A DNA stretch of 64,000 nt from Streptomyces sp. SS1-1 (GTDB lineage Bacteria; Actinomycetota; Actinomycetes; Streptomycetales; Streptomycetaceae). This document shows positions 9,249 through 18,445 of the stretch, piece by piece. Made by a program: the position numbers and the translations under genes. How positions within the stretch are numbered: the stretch's first letter is position 1; each line of letters begins with the position of its first letter. The notes beneath the pieces are model-generated. The model was not told the DNA's origin, did no database searches, and worked only from the letters and a program-made list of their open reading frames with translations. Location: positions 248,001-312,000 of the forward strand of contig NZ_WBXN01000004.1 in NCBI RefSeq assembly GCF_008973465.1, given 5' to 3'.

Positions 9249-10145
9249 TCAACGGCTGAACCCCGCGGTCAGCCCGCTCAGCAACTGGCGGCGGCCGAAG
9301 GCGTACAGGACCAGGACGGGCAGGGTGGTCAGGACGACGGCGGCGAGCACGGCGGGCACGTTGACGCCGTACTGGCCCTGGAAGGTCCACAGGGCCAGCG
9401 GCAGCGTGCGGCGGTCCGGGCTCTGGGTGAGGACCAGGGGCAGCAGGAAGCCGTTCCAGATGGTCAGGGCGTTGAAGATGGAGACGGTGAGGATGGCCGG
9501 ACGGGTGAGCGGCGCCGCCAGCCGCCACAGCGTCGTCCACTCGTTGGCGCCGTCGACGCGCATCGAGTCGAACAGTTCTTTGGGCACGTCCCGGATGAAG
9601 TTGGCGAGCACCAGCACGGACAGCGGGATGGCGAACGCGATCGACGGGAGGATCAGGGCGGGCAGGCTGTCGTAGAGGTGCAGTTTGATGATGATGAGGT
9701 AGACGGGGATGATCGTCGCCTGGAGCGGGATGGCGAGGCCCATGAGGAACAGGCCGTTCATGGCGCGCAGAACCCGCATGCGCCAGCCGCGGACGATGGC
9801 GTAGGCCGCCATGAAGGAGACCGCGACGGCCGGCACGACGGCGCCGACGGTGACGACGACGCTGTTCAGGAAGTACTGGAGGAAGTCGGACTCGATGACG
9901 AGCCGGTAGTTCTCCAGGGTGGGGTCGGTGGACGGCACCAGCGGATTGCTGGCGTAGTAGCGGCTGCGGGCCTTGAAGCTGGTGATCAGGGTCCAGTACA
10001 GGGGTACGGCGACGACGGCGAGCCAGAGCCATCCGGCCAGGCCGCCGAGCCAGTTGCGCCGGCGGGTGGCCGGGCGGGAGCGGCGCGGGCCCTCGTCGTG
10101 GGTGACGTTCCGCGGTCGTCGTGTCTTGGTCAGGGTGGTGGTCAC
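9249..10145 (-). CDS. CUT1 sugar ABC transporter permease (MalG-like)
   Basis: The 298-residue membrane protein has about six hydrophobic segments after a basic N-terminus. An EAA-type cytoplasmic loop (SMRVDGANEWTTLWRLAAPL) contacts the ATPase. It starts with GTG one base after the upstream permease stop, which indicates coupled translation. No ATPase gene is present in the cluster. Streptomyces CUT1 systems often share the distant MsiK ATPase, so that is the likely partner. Confidence 0.92.
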   Translation of the reverse strand: MTTTLTKTRRPRNVTHDEGPRRSRPATRRRNWLGGLAGWLWLAVVAVPLYWTLITSFKARSRYYASNPLVPSTDPTLENYRLVIESDFLQYFLNSVVVTVGAVVPAVAVSFMAAYAIVRGWRMRVLRAMNGLFLMGLAIPLQATIIPVYLIIIKLHLYDSLPALILPSIAFAIPLSVLVLANFIRDVPKELFDSMRVDGANEWTTLWRLAAPLTRPAILTVSIFNALTIWNGFLLPLVLTQSPDRRTLPLALWTFQGQYGVNVPAVLAAVVLTTLPVLVLYAFGRRQLLSGLTAGFSR

Positions 10146-10146
10146 G

Positions 10147-11049
10147 TCAGGCCCCCTCGAGCTGGCTCGCGCCGGCGTCCCGGCCGCCGAGGCGGCGCAG
10201 CAGCAGGGCGAGCCCGAGACCGACGAGGACGAGGATGACCGCGATGACGCTGGCCGGTCCCATCAGGCTGGCCTGGAAGCCCCGCTTGTACATGTCCAGG
10301 GCGAGGACGCGGGTGGCGTCACCGGGGCCGCCCTCGGTCAGGATGAAGATGAGGTCGAAGAAGGTCAGCGACCCGACGACCATCAGCGTGGACGAGGTGA
10401 TGATGGTGTACTTCAGTTGGGGCAGCGTGATGCTGAAGAACTGCCGGACGCGTCCGGCTCCGTCCAACTGGGCCGCCTCGTAGAGGGACTGGGGGATCTG
10501 CTGGACGCCGCCCTGGTAGATCAGGGAGTGGAACGGGATGAACTGCCAGGAGACGACGAAGATGACGACTCCGAACGCCAGCCCCGGGCGTCCCAGCCAA
10601 TCCTTGCTGAGGGCCTGGATGTCCAGTCCGGCGCCGAGCCCGAAGTTGGGATCCAGCAGGGCCTTGTAGGCGAGCGCGATGGCGGCGGAGCTGAGCATCA
10701 ACGGGATGAAGTAGACGACGCCCAGCACGGCGCGGTAGCGCTGGCGGCCCGCGAGGAACGTGCCGAGCAGGATGCTCAGGGGCGTCTGTACGGCCCAGGA
10801 CACGGCCATCACCAGGAAGGTCACCCACAGGGCGTGCGGCAGCCCGGGGTCGGTCAGCACCTTGCGCCAGCTCGTCAGCCCCGTGGCGTGGATGGCGCCG
10901 ATGCCGTCCCAGGTGGTGAAGCTCAGCGCGAAGACGCCGATGAGCGGGACCACGGCGAAGCCGACGAAGAGCACCAGCGCCGGCGCCGCCAGCCACGGCA
11001 GGGCACTGCGTGGCCGGCGGCGCTGCGCGGGTCCGGTGACCGCACTCAT
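10147..11049 (-). CDS. CUT1 sugar ABC transporter permease (MalF-like)
   Basis: The 300-residue inner membrane protein has about six TM helices and an EAA loop (YEAAQLDGAGRVRQFFSITL). Its ATG at 11049 overlaps the TGA of the binding-protein gene by four bases, which fixes the start. It pairs with the downstream MalG-like permease to form the channel. Confidence 0.92.
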   Translation of the reverse strand: MSAVTGPAQRRRPRSALPWLAAPALVLFVGFAVVPLIGVFALSFTTWDGIGAIHATGLTSWRKVLTDPGLPHALWVTFLVMAVSWAVQTPLSILLGTFLAGRQRYRAVLGVVYFIPLMLSSAAIALAYKALLDPNFGLGAGLDIQALSKDWLGRPGLAFGVVIFVVSWQFIPFHSLIYQGGVQQIPQSLYEAAQLDGAGRVRQFFSITLPQLKYTIITSSTLMVVGSLTFFDLIFILTEGGPGDATRVLALDMYKRGFQASLMGPASVIAVILVLVGLGLALLLRRLGGRDAGASQLEGA

Positions 11050-12356
11050 GCGTTGGTGACCTCGTTGAGGTTGGTGGCGAACTGCTTCGGTGAGATGGAC
11101 AGTTGGAACAGTTTGACGATGTTGTCCAGCAGGGTCTCGGCGGCCGTCGGACTGAGGGCCTGGTCCCAGGACTGCACGAACACCTTGGCCTTGCTGGCGA
11201 TGTCGTACGTGAACTGGAGGAACTCGGCGTTGTCGGAGGCGGCCAGCAGCTTCTCCGTGCCCAGTTTGATCGGCACGGACCCGTTGCCGATCCACTGCTT
11301 GACCTCCTCCTCCTGGAGGACGCCCTTCGCGAAGTACTCCTTCGCCACCTTCTTCTCCTCGGCGCTGGCCTTGGAGGAGATGGAGAGGTACTGGGCGGGG
11401 TTGCCGACGGTGTTGCTGAGATCGCCCTTGCCGCCTTCGACGGGCGGGAAGTTCATGAAGCCCAGCGAGCCGCTGGAGACGAAGTCCCCGCCGTCGGCCT
11501 TCTGGATGCCGTACGACCATGCGCCGTGCAGCATCATGGCGGCCCGGCCGGTGTACAGCAGCGCCTGGTCGGCGTTGGAGTCGGCGGTGATGGAGGAGAA
11601 GCCCTTGACGAACCCGCCCGCGTGGACCAGTTCCTGGAGTTTGGTGAGCGCCTTGATGGCGTCCGGGTGGGACCAGGCGTTCTTCTCGCCCTCGATGGCG
11701 GCCTGGAAGACCTCGGAGCCTCCGATGCGGTCGAAGAGGAACTCCAGCCACATCATGTTCGTCCACCGGGACTGCCCGCCGAGCGAGAACGGCGCTATGC
11801 CCTTCTTCTTGAACTTGGGCACGAGCGCCATGATGTCGTCCCAGGACTCCGGCGGCTTCGCACCGACCTGGTCGAACACCTTCCTGTTGTAGTAGAGGAT
11901 GATCGGCTGCACCGTCTCGCACGGCATCGCGTAGATCTTGCCGTCGACGGTCGCCGCGCCGAACGAGGACGGGAACAGGCTCTTCTTGAGGTCGTCGTGC
12001 TCGCCGAACCACGAGGTGAGGTCCTCGACCTGGCCGGCGTCCGCGTAGGCGCGCAGCGTCCCGCCGCCCCAGCCCCAGATGATCGTCGGGGCCTCACCGG
12101 CTCCGATCGCGGTCTTGATCTTCGTCTTGTAGGCGTCGTTCTGGAAGGTCGTGTCCTTGATCTGGGTGTCCGGGTGAGCCTTGTTGAACGCCTTCACGGC
12201 GCCGGACCTCACGCCTTCCTGCGGTTGTCCGTTGAGGTACCAGTACGAGGCACCGTTGCTCTTGCCGGGTCCGGACGATCCGCCGCAGGCCGTGAGCGCT
12301 GCGGAGACCGGCACGGCGGCCGCCAGGCCGAGGAGGGTACGTCGAGAGAGCGCCAT
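11046..12356 (-). CDS. Extracellular solute-binding lipoprotein of the CUT1 importer
   Basis: The 436-residue protein starts at the ATG at 12356. Its signal carries a twin-arginine-like SRRTLLG motif and a lipobox ending LTAC, so it is probably a Tat-exported lipoprotein. The mature part is a family 1 sugar-binding protein, for example the region around YAMPCETVQPIILYYN and the later GRAAMMLHG. It delivers an oligosaccharide to the two permeases. Operator-like repeats lie upstream next to the divergent LacI gene. Confidence 0.93.
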   Translation of the reverse strand: MALSRRTLLGLAAAVPVSAALTACGGSSGPGKSNGASYWYLNGQPQEGVRSGAVKAFNKAHPDTQIKDTTFQNDAYKTKIKTAIGAGEAPTIIWGWGGGTLRAYADAGQVEDLTSWFGEHDDLKKSLFPSSFGAATVDGKIYAMPCETVQPIILYYNRKVFDQVGAKPPESWDDIMALVPKFKKKGIAPFSLGGQSRWTNMMWLEFLFDRIGGSEVFQAAIEGEKNAWSHPDAIKALTKLQELVHAGGFVKGFSSITADSNADQALLYTGRAAMMLHGAWSYGIQKADGGDFVSSGSLGFMNFPPVEGGKGDLSNTVGNPAQYLSISSKASAEEKKVAKEYFAKGVLQEEEVKQWIGNGSVPIKLGTEKLLAASDNAEFLQFTYDIASKAKVFVQSWDQALSPTAAETLLDNIVKLFQLSISPKQFATNLNEVTNA

Positions 12357-12692
12357 GATTCTTCTCCGCACTCGAGAGCCGTCGGCATCCCGTGAGTCCT
12401 GGTGAAAGGTTTTCGAAAGTTCGCTCTGCACGTTCTGTGCGAGCAAGCTAGGTTTCGGGCTGAGGCCCTGTCAATACATGTGCAGCGACGCGGTGACGCG
12501 GTCGAAACCCTTGCAGATACTGGCCTTCCGTGGTTCTCGGGAGCCGTCCACGGATTCCGAAAGTGTTTCGAAACTGGCTGACCTGGGAGGAGGGAGACGC
12601 GGCGGCTCAGGTACGGTTGACAGGTTCCGCCCACGTGGCCGGCCCGACCGGCGGGTCACGGGCACCGGTGGACCTGGAGCTGAGAGGAACCG
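12357..12692. promoter_or_regulatory. Divergent promoter region with LacI-type operators
   Basis: This 336-base region separates the importer operon from lacI. Nearest the importer, 12404-12423 contains GAAAGGTTTTC followed by CGAAAGTTCG (a CGAA, two bases, TTCG palindrome). Nearest lacI, 12558-12570 is CGAAA, three bases, TTTCG, overlapping the perfect palindrome GTTTCGAAAC at 12565-12574. CGAA/TTCG palindromes are known targets of BxlR-type LacI regulators of xylo-oligosaccharide operons. No gene is seen in the interval. Confidence 0.6.
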
Positions 12693-13730
12693 ATGCGACC
12701 GAACGCCAGGCGCACCACTTTGGCGGACATCGCCCAGGCGGCTGGGGTCTCCGTGGCGACCGTGTCGAAAGTGGTCAACGGTCGCGGTGACGTGGCGCCG
12801 CACACCCGGGTCCGCGTGCAGGAGCTCCTGCATCAACACGACTATCTGGCGCCCGTGTTCCGCCACACCGAGGGCGTCGAGAGCCCGACCATCGAGGTGC
12901 AGTTCCAGGGCGGCCTCAAGTCCTATGTGGCGGAGGCCCTGGAGGGCATCGTCGACGCGGCCGCCGCGTCAGGGGCGTCGGTGGTGGTCAGCAAGGCGTC
13001 CAGCGCCCCTCACTGGGCCCGGGACCTGGTATCGGCCGGGCGCCGCGCCGTCATCGCGGTGACCAGCGTGTACACCACGGCGCATCTGAACGAACTGGCG
13101 CGCTCCGGGCTACCGTTGGTCGTACTGGACCCGCTGCACCTGCCGGACGCGCGGGTCACCAGCGTCGGGGCGACCAACTTCGCGGGCGGGCTCGCCGCGA
13201 CCCGCCATCTGCTGTCGCTGGGGCACCGCCGTATCGCCTACCTCGGCGGACCGGCCATGGCCGTCTGCAACCAGGCCCGGATGCACGGCTACCGGGCCGC
13301 CATGGAGGCCGAGGGCGCGCGGGTGCCGGACGCCTACATCCGGCCCGGCGAGTTCACGTACGAGACCGGACTGCTCGGCGCGGCCGCCCTGCTCGACCTG
13401 GACGAGCCGCCCACGGCGGTCTTCGCGGGCAACGACGAGATCGCCCTCGGCGCCGTCGAGACCGCGCGCACCCGAGGGCTGCGCGTCCCCGAGGACCTGA
13501 GCGTGGTCGGCTTCGACGACACGAGCCTCGCCCAGATGGCGTCACCGCCCCTGACCACGGTCCGCCAGCCGCTCCGGGAGATGGGCGCCACCGCGCTGCG
13601 CACCGCTCTGCGGCTGGCCGACGGTGAGAAGGTCGAGTCCCACCACATCGAACTCGCCACCGAACTCGTCGTACGGGCCTCGACGGCGGCGCCGCGTGAG
13701 GAAGCGACGGAGACGGCGAACGGCAGGTGA
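12693..13730 (+). CDS. LacI family transcriptional regulator (BxlR/XlnR-like)
   Basis: The 345-residue protein has an N-terminal LacI helix-turn-helix (TLADIAQAAGVSVATVSKVV, about residues 9-28) and a periplasmic-binding-like effector domain with the usual LGHRRIAYLGG segment. It is divergent from the sugar importer and lies beside the GH3 gene, so it probably represses that operon until the imported sugar binds. The assignment to the xylo-oligosaccharide subgroup is inferred from gene context and operator style. Confidence 0.9.
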   Translation: MRPNARRTTLADIAQAAGVSVATVSKVVNGRGDVAPHTRVRVQELLHQHDYLAPVFRHTEGVESPTIEVQFQGGLKSYVAEALEGIVDAAAASGASVVVSKASSAPHWARDLVSAGRRAVIAVTSVYTTAHLNELARSGLPLVVLDPLHLPDARVTSVGATNFAGGLAATRHLLSLGHRRIAYLGGPAMAVCNQARMHGYRAAMEAEGARVPDAYIRPGEFTYETGLLGAAALLDLDEPPTAVFAGNDEIALGAVETARTRGLRVPEDLSVVGFDDTSLAQMASPPLTTVRQPLREMGATALRTALRLADGEKVESHHIELATELVVRASTAAPREEATETANGR

Positions 13731-13733
13731 GCG

Positions 13734-14741
13734 TCACCGGCGCCGACGCCACCAGCGGATCCGGCGCGGTGCCTTCTTCGCGCGCGGCGGCACGGCGGGA
13801 GGAGCGGTCAGCTTGCTCAGCAAGTACCGGTACGCGGCCGGATGCCGTGCGAAGTCCGCGCCCGCCGCGAGGGCGACGAAGTCGGGGACGTCCTGTCCCC
13901 GGAGGAGATCGACCGACGCCTGGGTGAAGCGCTCCGGCAGGTCGTTCTCGTCGGCGTAGGCCAGCAGGGAGCGCAGTTCGGCGACTGCTGCCGTGGCCCG
14001 CGACCGGGCCGCCGGGCCGATCTGGAGCATGGTGCGCAGTCCGGCGGCCGGGGCGGCGGCCTGGAGCGGCCCGTGCAGCCGGTCGGCGAGCTCCCGCCCG
14101 GCCGCCGCGATCTCACCCGCTTCGGGGCCGGCCTCCCGCAGGATCCACAGACTGGTGACCAGCCGCGAGCCGAGGCCGCCGTCGGCCTCCTGGGGCAGGC
14201 TTTCGAGGCGGCTCGCGTCCCTCACCGCCGCGACGGCTCGTTCGTACTCCTCGGCGACCCGGCGCGCGGCCTCGGACAGGCCGGTCGCTCGCCGGACGAG
14301 ACGGGACTGCACGCCGAGGACCCGGGGAAGCGCCCGCAGGTTGCCGCCGACCAGACCGACAGCGATCAACGGGGTCCCCAGCGCCAGAAAGATCTCCGGC
14401 GAGGAAGAACCCTCGTCGGTGAGCTCCCACAGGCTTCCGCGCCGCGGCCCTCCGGTGATCATGTAGCCGGATTCCCAGCCCTCACCGCTGCCGTCGAACC
14501 GCGGCGCCTTGAGAAGGTCGGAACGGGTGGGATCGCAGCGGTGGGACGCCTGTCTCGTGCGGTGCCGGTAGGGGTCGTTCCACTGGACCGTGCAGGATCC
14601 GTCGGGCTTCTCGTCGAGCACCGTCAGATCGATCTGCCGGACGTCCGGCATGCCCGATCCCGTGGCGTACAGGCCGACCGCGCAGGCGAAGAGCACCACC
14701 CCTGCCGTCAGCACCCACCGGAAGAAGGGAACATGTCTCAT
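13734..14741 (-). CDS. Uncharacterised two-TM membrane protein
   Basis: I do not recognise this 335-residue protein. It has a hydrophobic helix at about 7-27 and a second at about 125-150. Between them is an extracytoplasmic-looking segment with two cysteines (GSC and HRC). A long Ala/Arg/Glu-rich helical cytoplasmic part follows, and the tail is very basic (about RRIRWWRRRR). The ATG at 14741 starts the first TM segment directly; an upstream in-frame start would add an unlikely 35-residue leader. It follows urtE on the same strand after 126 bases and is convergent with lacI. Confidence 0.65.
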   Translation of the reverse strand: MRHVPFFRWVLTAGVVLFACAVGLYATGSGMPDVRQIDLTVLDEKPDGSCTVQWNDPYRHRTRQASHRCDPTRSDLLKAPRFDGSGEGWESGYMITGGPRRGSLWELTDEGSSSPEIFLALGTPLIAVGLVGGNLRALPRVLGVQSRLVRRATGLSEAARRVAEEYERAVAAVRDASRLESLPQEADGGLGSRLVTSLWILREAGPEAGEIAAAGRELADRLHGPLQAAAPAAGLRTMLQIGPAARSRATAAVAELRSLLAYADENDLPERFTQASVDLLRGQDVPDFVALAAGADFARHPAAYRYLLSKLTAPPAVPPRAKKAPRRIRWWRRRR

Positions 14742-14867
14742 CGCGCCGCCTCCCCGTGCCGGACCGCCAGTGTTCCGCGAGCCCGAGGGGGCGGGCAGGG
14801 GCTGACTGCGGCAACGTTCGGGGGGACGACACTGCCGGGACCTCACCGCACAGGGCGGGGAAGCCCG

Positions 14868-15560
14868 TCACACGCTCAGCGCCTCCCGTACCGTCTGCTC
14901 GGACTCCGCTCCCCCCTCCCCCGAGGACGTGACGCGGCCGGCCTCCAGGACGTGGTAACGCTGGGCGGCCCGCATGGCGAAGCCGACGTGTTGTTCGACG
15001 AGGAGCACGGACAGGCCGCCGCGGCGGGTCAGGGCGAGGATCGTCTCCTCGATCTCGGCGACGACGGACGGCTGGATGCCCTCCGTCGGTTCGTCCAGGA
15101 GCAGCAGCCGGGGCCGGGTGATCAGGGCCCTGGCGATGGCGAGTTGCTGGCGCTGGCCGCCGGAGAGGAGGCCGGCGCGCCGGCCGGACAGCTCCCGCAG
15201 GACCGGGAAGAGGTCCAGTGCCTCGGCGACGGCCTCCTTCCCGTCCCGGCGTCCGTCGGCGACGAGTTGGAGGTTCTCGGCGGTGGTGAGGTGCGGGAAG
15301 GACTGCTGGCCCTGCGGGACGTACGCCATTCCCCGCGCGACCCGTTGGTGCGGGGCCAGGCGGGTGATGTCCTCGCCGTCGAGCAGGACCGTGCCGCCGG
15401 CCGGCAGGATCAGTCCCATCACCGCCCTGAGCAGGGTGCTCTTGCCGGCGCCGTTGTGGCCGAGGACCGCCGCGACGCCGTCGGTCGGTACGTCGACCGT
15501 CACGCCGTGCAGGACGGTGGTGCGGTCGTAGGCTGCCTGGACCGAGTTGATCTGAAGCAT
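14868..15560 (-). CDS. urtE: Urea-type ABC transporter ATPase UrtE
   Basis: The 230-residue ATPase has Walker A GHNGAGKST, signature LSGGQRQQLAIARAL and Walker B LLLDEPTEGIQPS, the typical UrtE/LivF arrangement. It is the last gene of urtABCDE and starts four bases after the urtD stop. It energises import together with UrtD. Confidence 0.92.
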   Translation of the reverse strand: MLQINSVQAAYDRTTVLHGVTVDVPTDGVAAVLGHNGAGKSTLLRAVMGLILPAGGTVLLDGEDITRLAPHQRVARGMAYVPQGQQSFPHLTTAENLQLVADGRRDGKEAVAEALDLFPVLRELSGRRAGLLSGGQRQQLAIARALITRPRLLLLDEPTEGIQPSVVAEIEETILALTRRGGLSVLLVEQHVGFAMRAAQRYHVLEAGRVTSSGEGGAESEQTVREALSV

Positions 15561-15564
15561 GGGG

Positions 15565-16356
15565 TCACGCCTCCTCGGGGACGGGGACGGCGGCGGGCCG
15601 GGGCACCGGCTCGGGTGACGGCTCGCTGGCGCGGCCGAGGTAGACCTCCTGGACCTTGGCGTCGGCCTGGACCTCGGTGACGGAGCCCTCGCTGAGCACC
15701 TTGCCGGCGTGCAGGACGCTGACGCTGCGGGCGAAGGAGCGCATGAAGTCCATGTCGTGCTCGATGACGACGACCGTACGGTCCTCGCTGACACGTTGCA
15801 GCAACCGGCCCGTGGCGTCGCGTTCGTCGTGGCTCATGCCGGCGACCGGCTCGTCCAGCAGCAGGAGTTCCACGTCCTTCACGAGCAGCATGCCGATCTC
15901 CAGCCACTGCTTCTGGCCGTGGGCGAGCACGCCCGCCGGGCGGTCGCGCAGGTCGGTGAGGCCGGTGGTCTCCAGGGCCCGCGTCACCTCCTCGGGCACG
16001 CCCTTGCGGCGCCGCAGCATCGTGAGCGGCCCGCGTCCCGCTCCGGCGGCGATGTCGAGGTTCTGCAGGACGGTCAGCTCCTCGAAGACCGTGGCGGTCT
16101 GGAAGGTACGGCCGATGCCGAGGCGTGCGATGCGGTGCACGGGTTTGCCCAGCAGTTCCTCGCCGCCGAAGCGGACCGACCCGGTGGCCTTCACCAGGCC
16201 GGTGACGGCGTCGACCAGGGTGGTCTTGCCGGCGCCGTTCGGGCCGATGAGGAAGCGCAGGTCGCCGGGGCGGATGTCCAGGTCCACGCCGTCGACGGCC
16301 GTGAAGCCGTCGAACGTGACCCGCAGGTCGCGGACGGTCAGTCCTTCGCCGCTCAT
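15565..16356 (-). CDS. urtD: Urea-type ABC transporter ATPase UrtD
   Basis: The 263-residue ATPase has Walker A GPNGAGKTT, the UrtD-style signature HGQKQWLEIGM, Walker B LLLLDEPVAGM and the H-loop IEHDMDFMR. A Pro/Glu-rich tail of about 25 residues extends past the usual end. Its ATG overlaps the urtC stop by four bases (16353-16356). Confidence 0.93.
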   Translation of the reverse strand: MSGEGLTVRDLRVTFDGFTAVDGVDLDIRPGDLRFLIGPNGAGKTTLVDAVTGLVKATGSVRFGGEELLGKPVHRIARLGIGRTFQTATVFEELTVLQNLDIAAGAGRGPLTMLRRRKGVPEEVTRALETTGLTDLRDRPAGVLAHGQKQWLEIGMLLVKDVELLLLDEPVAGMSHDERDATGRLLQRVSEDRTVVVIEHDMDFMRSFARSVSVLHAGKVLSEGSVTEVQADAKVQEVYLGRASEPSPEPVPRPAAVPVPEEA

Positions 16357-17468
16357 GCTGTCCCTCCGGTCGTCGGGGCGGGGGTGCGGCGCCCGCGCCG
16401 CAGGACGGTCGTCAGTGAGGCGAGCCCGCCGGGCAGGAAGCCGACCGCCAGCACGAACAGCAGGCCCTGGAGGTAGGTCCAGGCGGCCGGGTAGGCGTCG
16501 GACAGCGTGCTCTGCGTCCAGGCGACCGCTATCGCGCCGAGCACGGCACCGACCAGGCTGGCCCGGCCGCCGACCGCCGCGCCGATGACGAAGCCGATGG
16601 ACGGCACGATGCCGATCAGCGCCGGGGAGATGATCCCGACGGCGGGGACGAAGAGGGCGCCGGCGAGGCCCGCCATGCCGGCGGCGACGACGTACGCCAC
16701 CAGCTTCACGTTGGCCGGGTTGTACCCGAGGAAGCGCACCCGCTCCTCGGAGTCCCGTGCGGCGACGAGGAGTTCGCCGTAGCGGCTTACGAACAGCTGG
16801 CGGGCGGCGGCCATCAGGAGCAGCAGCGCGGCCGCGATGACGAGGTACACCATGCGCTGGTTGACCGGGTCGTCGAGGTCGTAGCCGAAGAAGCCCTGAA
16901 TGTCGGTGAGGCCGTTGGTGCCGCCCGTGGTGGCCTGCTGGCCGACGAGCCAGATGGCGAACGCGGCGGCGAGCGCCTGGCTGAGGATGGCGAAGTAGGC
17001 GCCCTTCACCCGGCGGCGGAACACGAAGAAGCCGAGCAGGGCGGCCACCGTCATCGGCAGCAGAACGGTCATGGCGAGGGCGAAGGCGGGGTTGGCGAAC
17101 GGTCGCCACCACCAGGGCAGCGCGTCACCTGTGCCGTACAGCTGCATGAAGTCGGGGAGGGTCTGGCCGGTGGCGGCGGCGTCGGCGAGTTTGAGGTGCA
17201 TCGCCATGGCGTAGCCGCCGAGCCCGAAGAAGACGCCCTGGCCGAGGACCAGCAGTCCGCCGCGGCCCCAGGCGAGGCTCACGCCGACGGCGACGATGGC
17301 GTAACACAGGTATTTGGCGAGGAGGTTGAGCCGGAAGTCGGAGAGGGCGAGCGGGGCGACGCCGAGCAGGAGGACGGCCCCGAGGAGGAAGGCGCCGGGC
17401 ACGCGGAAGCGTTCGAGGGGCGATGCTTGCGTGGCGGTGGGGGTGGCGGGTGTGGTGGTTGTCGTCAT
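16353..17468 (-). CDS. urtC: Urea-type ABC transporter permease UrtC
   Basis: The 371-residue permease belongs to the LivM/UrtC family and has 8-10 hydrophobic segments. The conserved region includes ARDSEERVRFLGYNPANVK, typical of branched-chain-type permeases. It begins with a Thr-rich leader. It overlaps urtB and urtD by four bases at each end, so expression is tightly coupled. Confidence 0.93.
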   Translation of the reverse strand: MTTTTTPATPTATQASPLERFRVPGAFLLGAVLLLGVAPLALSDFRLNLLAKYLCYAIVAVGVSLAWGRGGLLVLGQGVFFGLGGYAMAMHLKLADAAATGQTLPDFMQLYGTGDALPWWWRPFANPAFALAMTVLLPMTVAALLGFFVFRRRVKGAYFAILSQALAAAFAIWLVGQQATTGGTNGLTDIQGFFGYDLDDPVNQRMVYLVIAAALLLLMAAARQLFVSRYGELLVAARDSEERVRFLGYNPANVKLVAYVVAAGMAGLAGALFVPAVGIISPALIGIVPSIGFVIGAAVGGRASLVGAVLGAIAVAWTQSTLSDAYPAAWTYLQGLLFVLAVGFLPGGLASLTTVLRRGRRTPAPTTGGTA

Positions 17469-18352
17469 GCCAGGCTCCGGGTGCGCAGTGTGTACAGGCC
17501 CTGGGGTCGCCACTGGAGGAAGACGACGATCGCCACGAGGACGACGACCTTGGCGACGCTGACGGTCGTGGAGTACTCCAGCACGGACTGGAGGACGCCG
17601 AGCGCGAAGGCGGTGATGACGCTGCCCTTGAGCTGGGCGATGCCGCCGACGACCACGACGAGGAAGGCGTCGACGATGTAGTTGGTGCCCATCGTCGGGC
17701 CGATCGGGCCGACCAGGGTGAGCGCGACACCGGCCACGCCCGCGAGGCCCGAGCCGATGAAGAACGTGGTGCGGTCGACGCGGCCGGTGGCGATGCCGGA
17801 CACCTCGGCGAGGTCGCGGTTCTGGACGACGGCCCGGATACGGCGGCCGAGCGGGGTGAGCCGGAGGATCAGGGTGAGGGCGAGGACGCACAGCAGGGCG
17901 AGGCCCAGGATGAACAGGCGGTTGTTGGCGAGGGTGATGCCGCCTCCCACGCCGATGTGGCCGGTCAGCACGTCGGGTGCGGTGGTCTGCACGTTGGGCG
18001 CGCCGAACACGTCCCGGGCGAGCTGCTGGAGCATGAGGGAGACGCCCCAGGTGACGAGGAGGGTGTCCAGGGGGCGGGTGTAGAGGCGCCGGATGAGCAG
18101 CCACTCCAGGAGGGCTCCCATGGTCCCGGCGACGAGGAAGGCGAGCGGCAGGGCGACGAGCAGGGAGACGCCGGCGCTGCTGACGGACTGCTGGAGGACG
18201 TACGTGGTGTAGGCGCCGGCCATGATGAACTCGCCGTGCGCCATGTTGATGACGCCCATCTGCCCGAAGGTCAGGGTGAGTCCGAGGGCGATGAGCAGCA
18301 GGACGGCACCGATGCTGATGCCGGTGAAGGACTGGTTGAGGACGACCGTCAT
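17465..18352 (-). CDS. urtB: Urea-type ABC transporter permease UrtB
   Basis: The 295-residue permease belongs to the LivH/UrtB family and has about eight TM segments. The N-terminal LTFGQMGVINMAHGEFIM motif is characteristic. It is separated from urtA by 93 bases that contain a strong hairpin. Confidence 0.93.
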   Translation of the reverse strand: MTVVLNQSFTGISIGAVLLLIALGLTLTFGQMGVINMAHGEFIMAGAYTTYVLQQSVSSAGVSLLVALPLAFLVAGTMGALLEWLLIRRLYTRPLDTLLVTWGVSLMLQQLARDVFGAPNVQTTAPDVLTGHIGVGGGITLANNRLFILGLALLCVLALTLILRLTPLGRRIRAVVQNRDLAEVSGIATGRVDRTTFFIGSGLAGVAGVALTLVGPIGPTMGTNYIVDAFLVVVVGGIAQLKGSVITAFALGVLQSVLEYSTTVSVAKVVVLVAIVVFLQWRPQGLYTLRTRSLA

Positions 18353-18390
18353 GAGGCGGCTCCGGATCGGGGACGGGGGTGCGGGCGCGG

Positions 18391-18427
18391 GGCGGGCCCG
18401 GCCTGGGGGGTGAGGCCGGGTCCCGCC
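18391..18427 (-). promoter_or_regulatory. Intra-operon hairpin between urtA and urtB
   Basis: CCCGGCCT and AGGCCGGG form a perfect 8-bp stem. With one unpaired base it extends by GGCGGG/CCCGCC to about 14 bp. It lies between the binding-protein and permease genes, a common place for a partial terminator or an RNA-stabilising hairpin that raises binding-protein yield. Confidence 0.5.
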
Positions 18428-18445
18428 GCGAAGGGCCGGGGTCGT

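Noticed and set aside
10147..12012. 621-codon reading for the upstream permease
   Set aside because: The first half is antisense-like and overlaps the binding-protein gene in another frame; the ATG at 11049 with the four-base overlap is correct.
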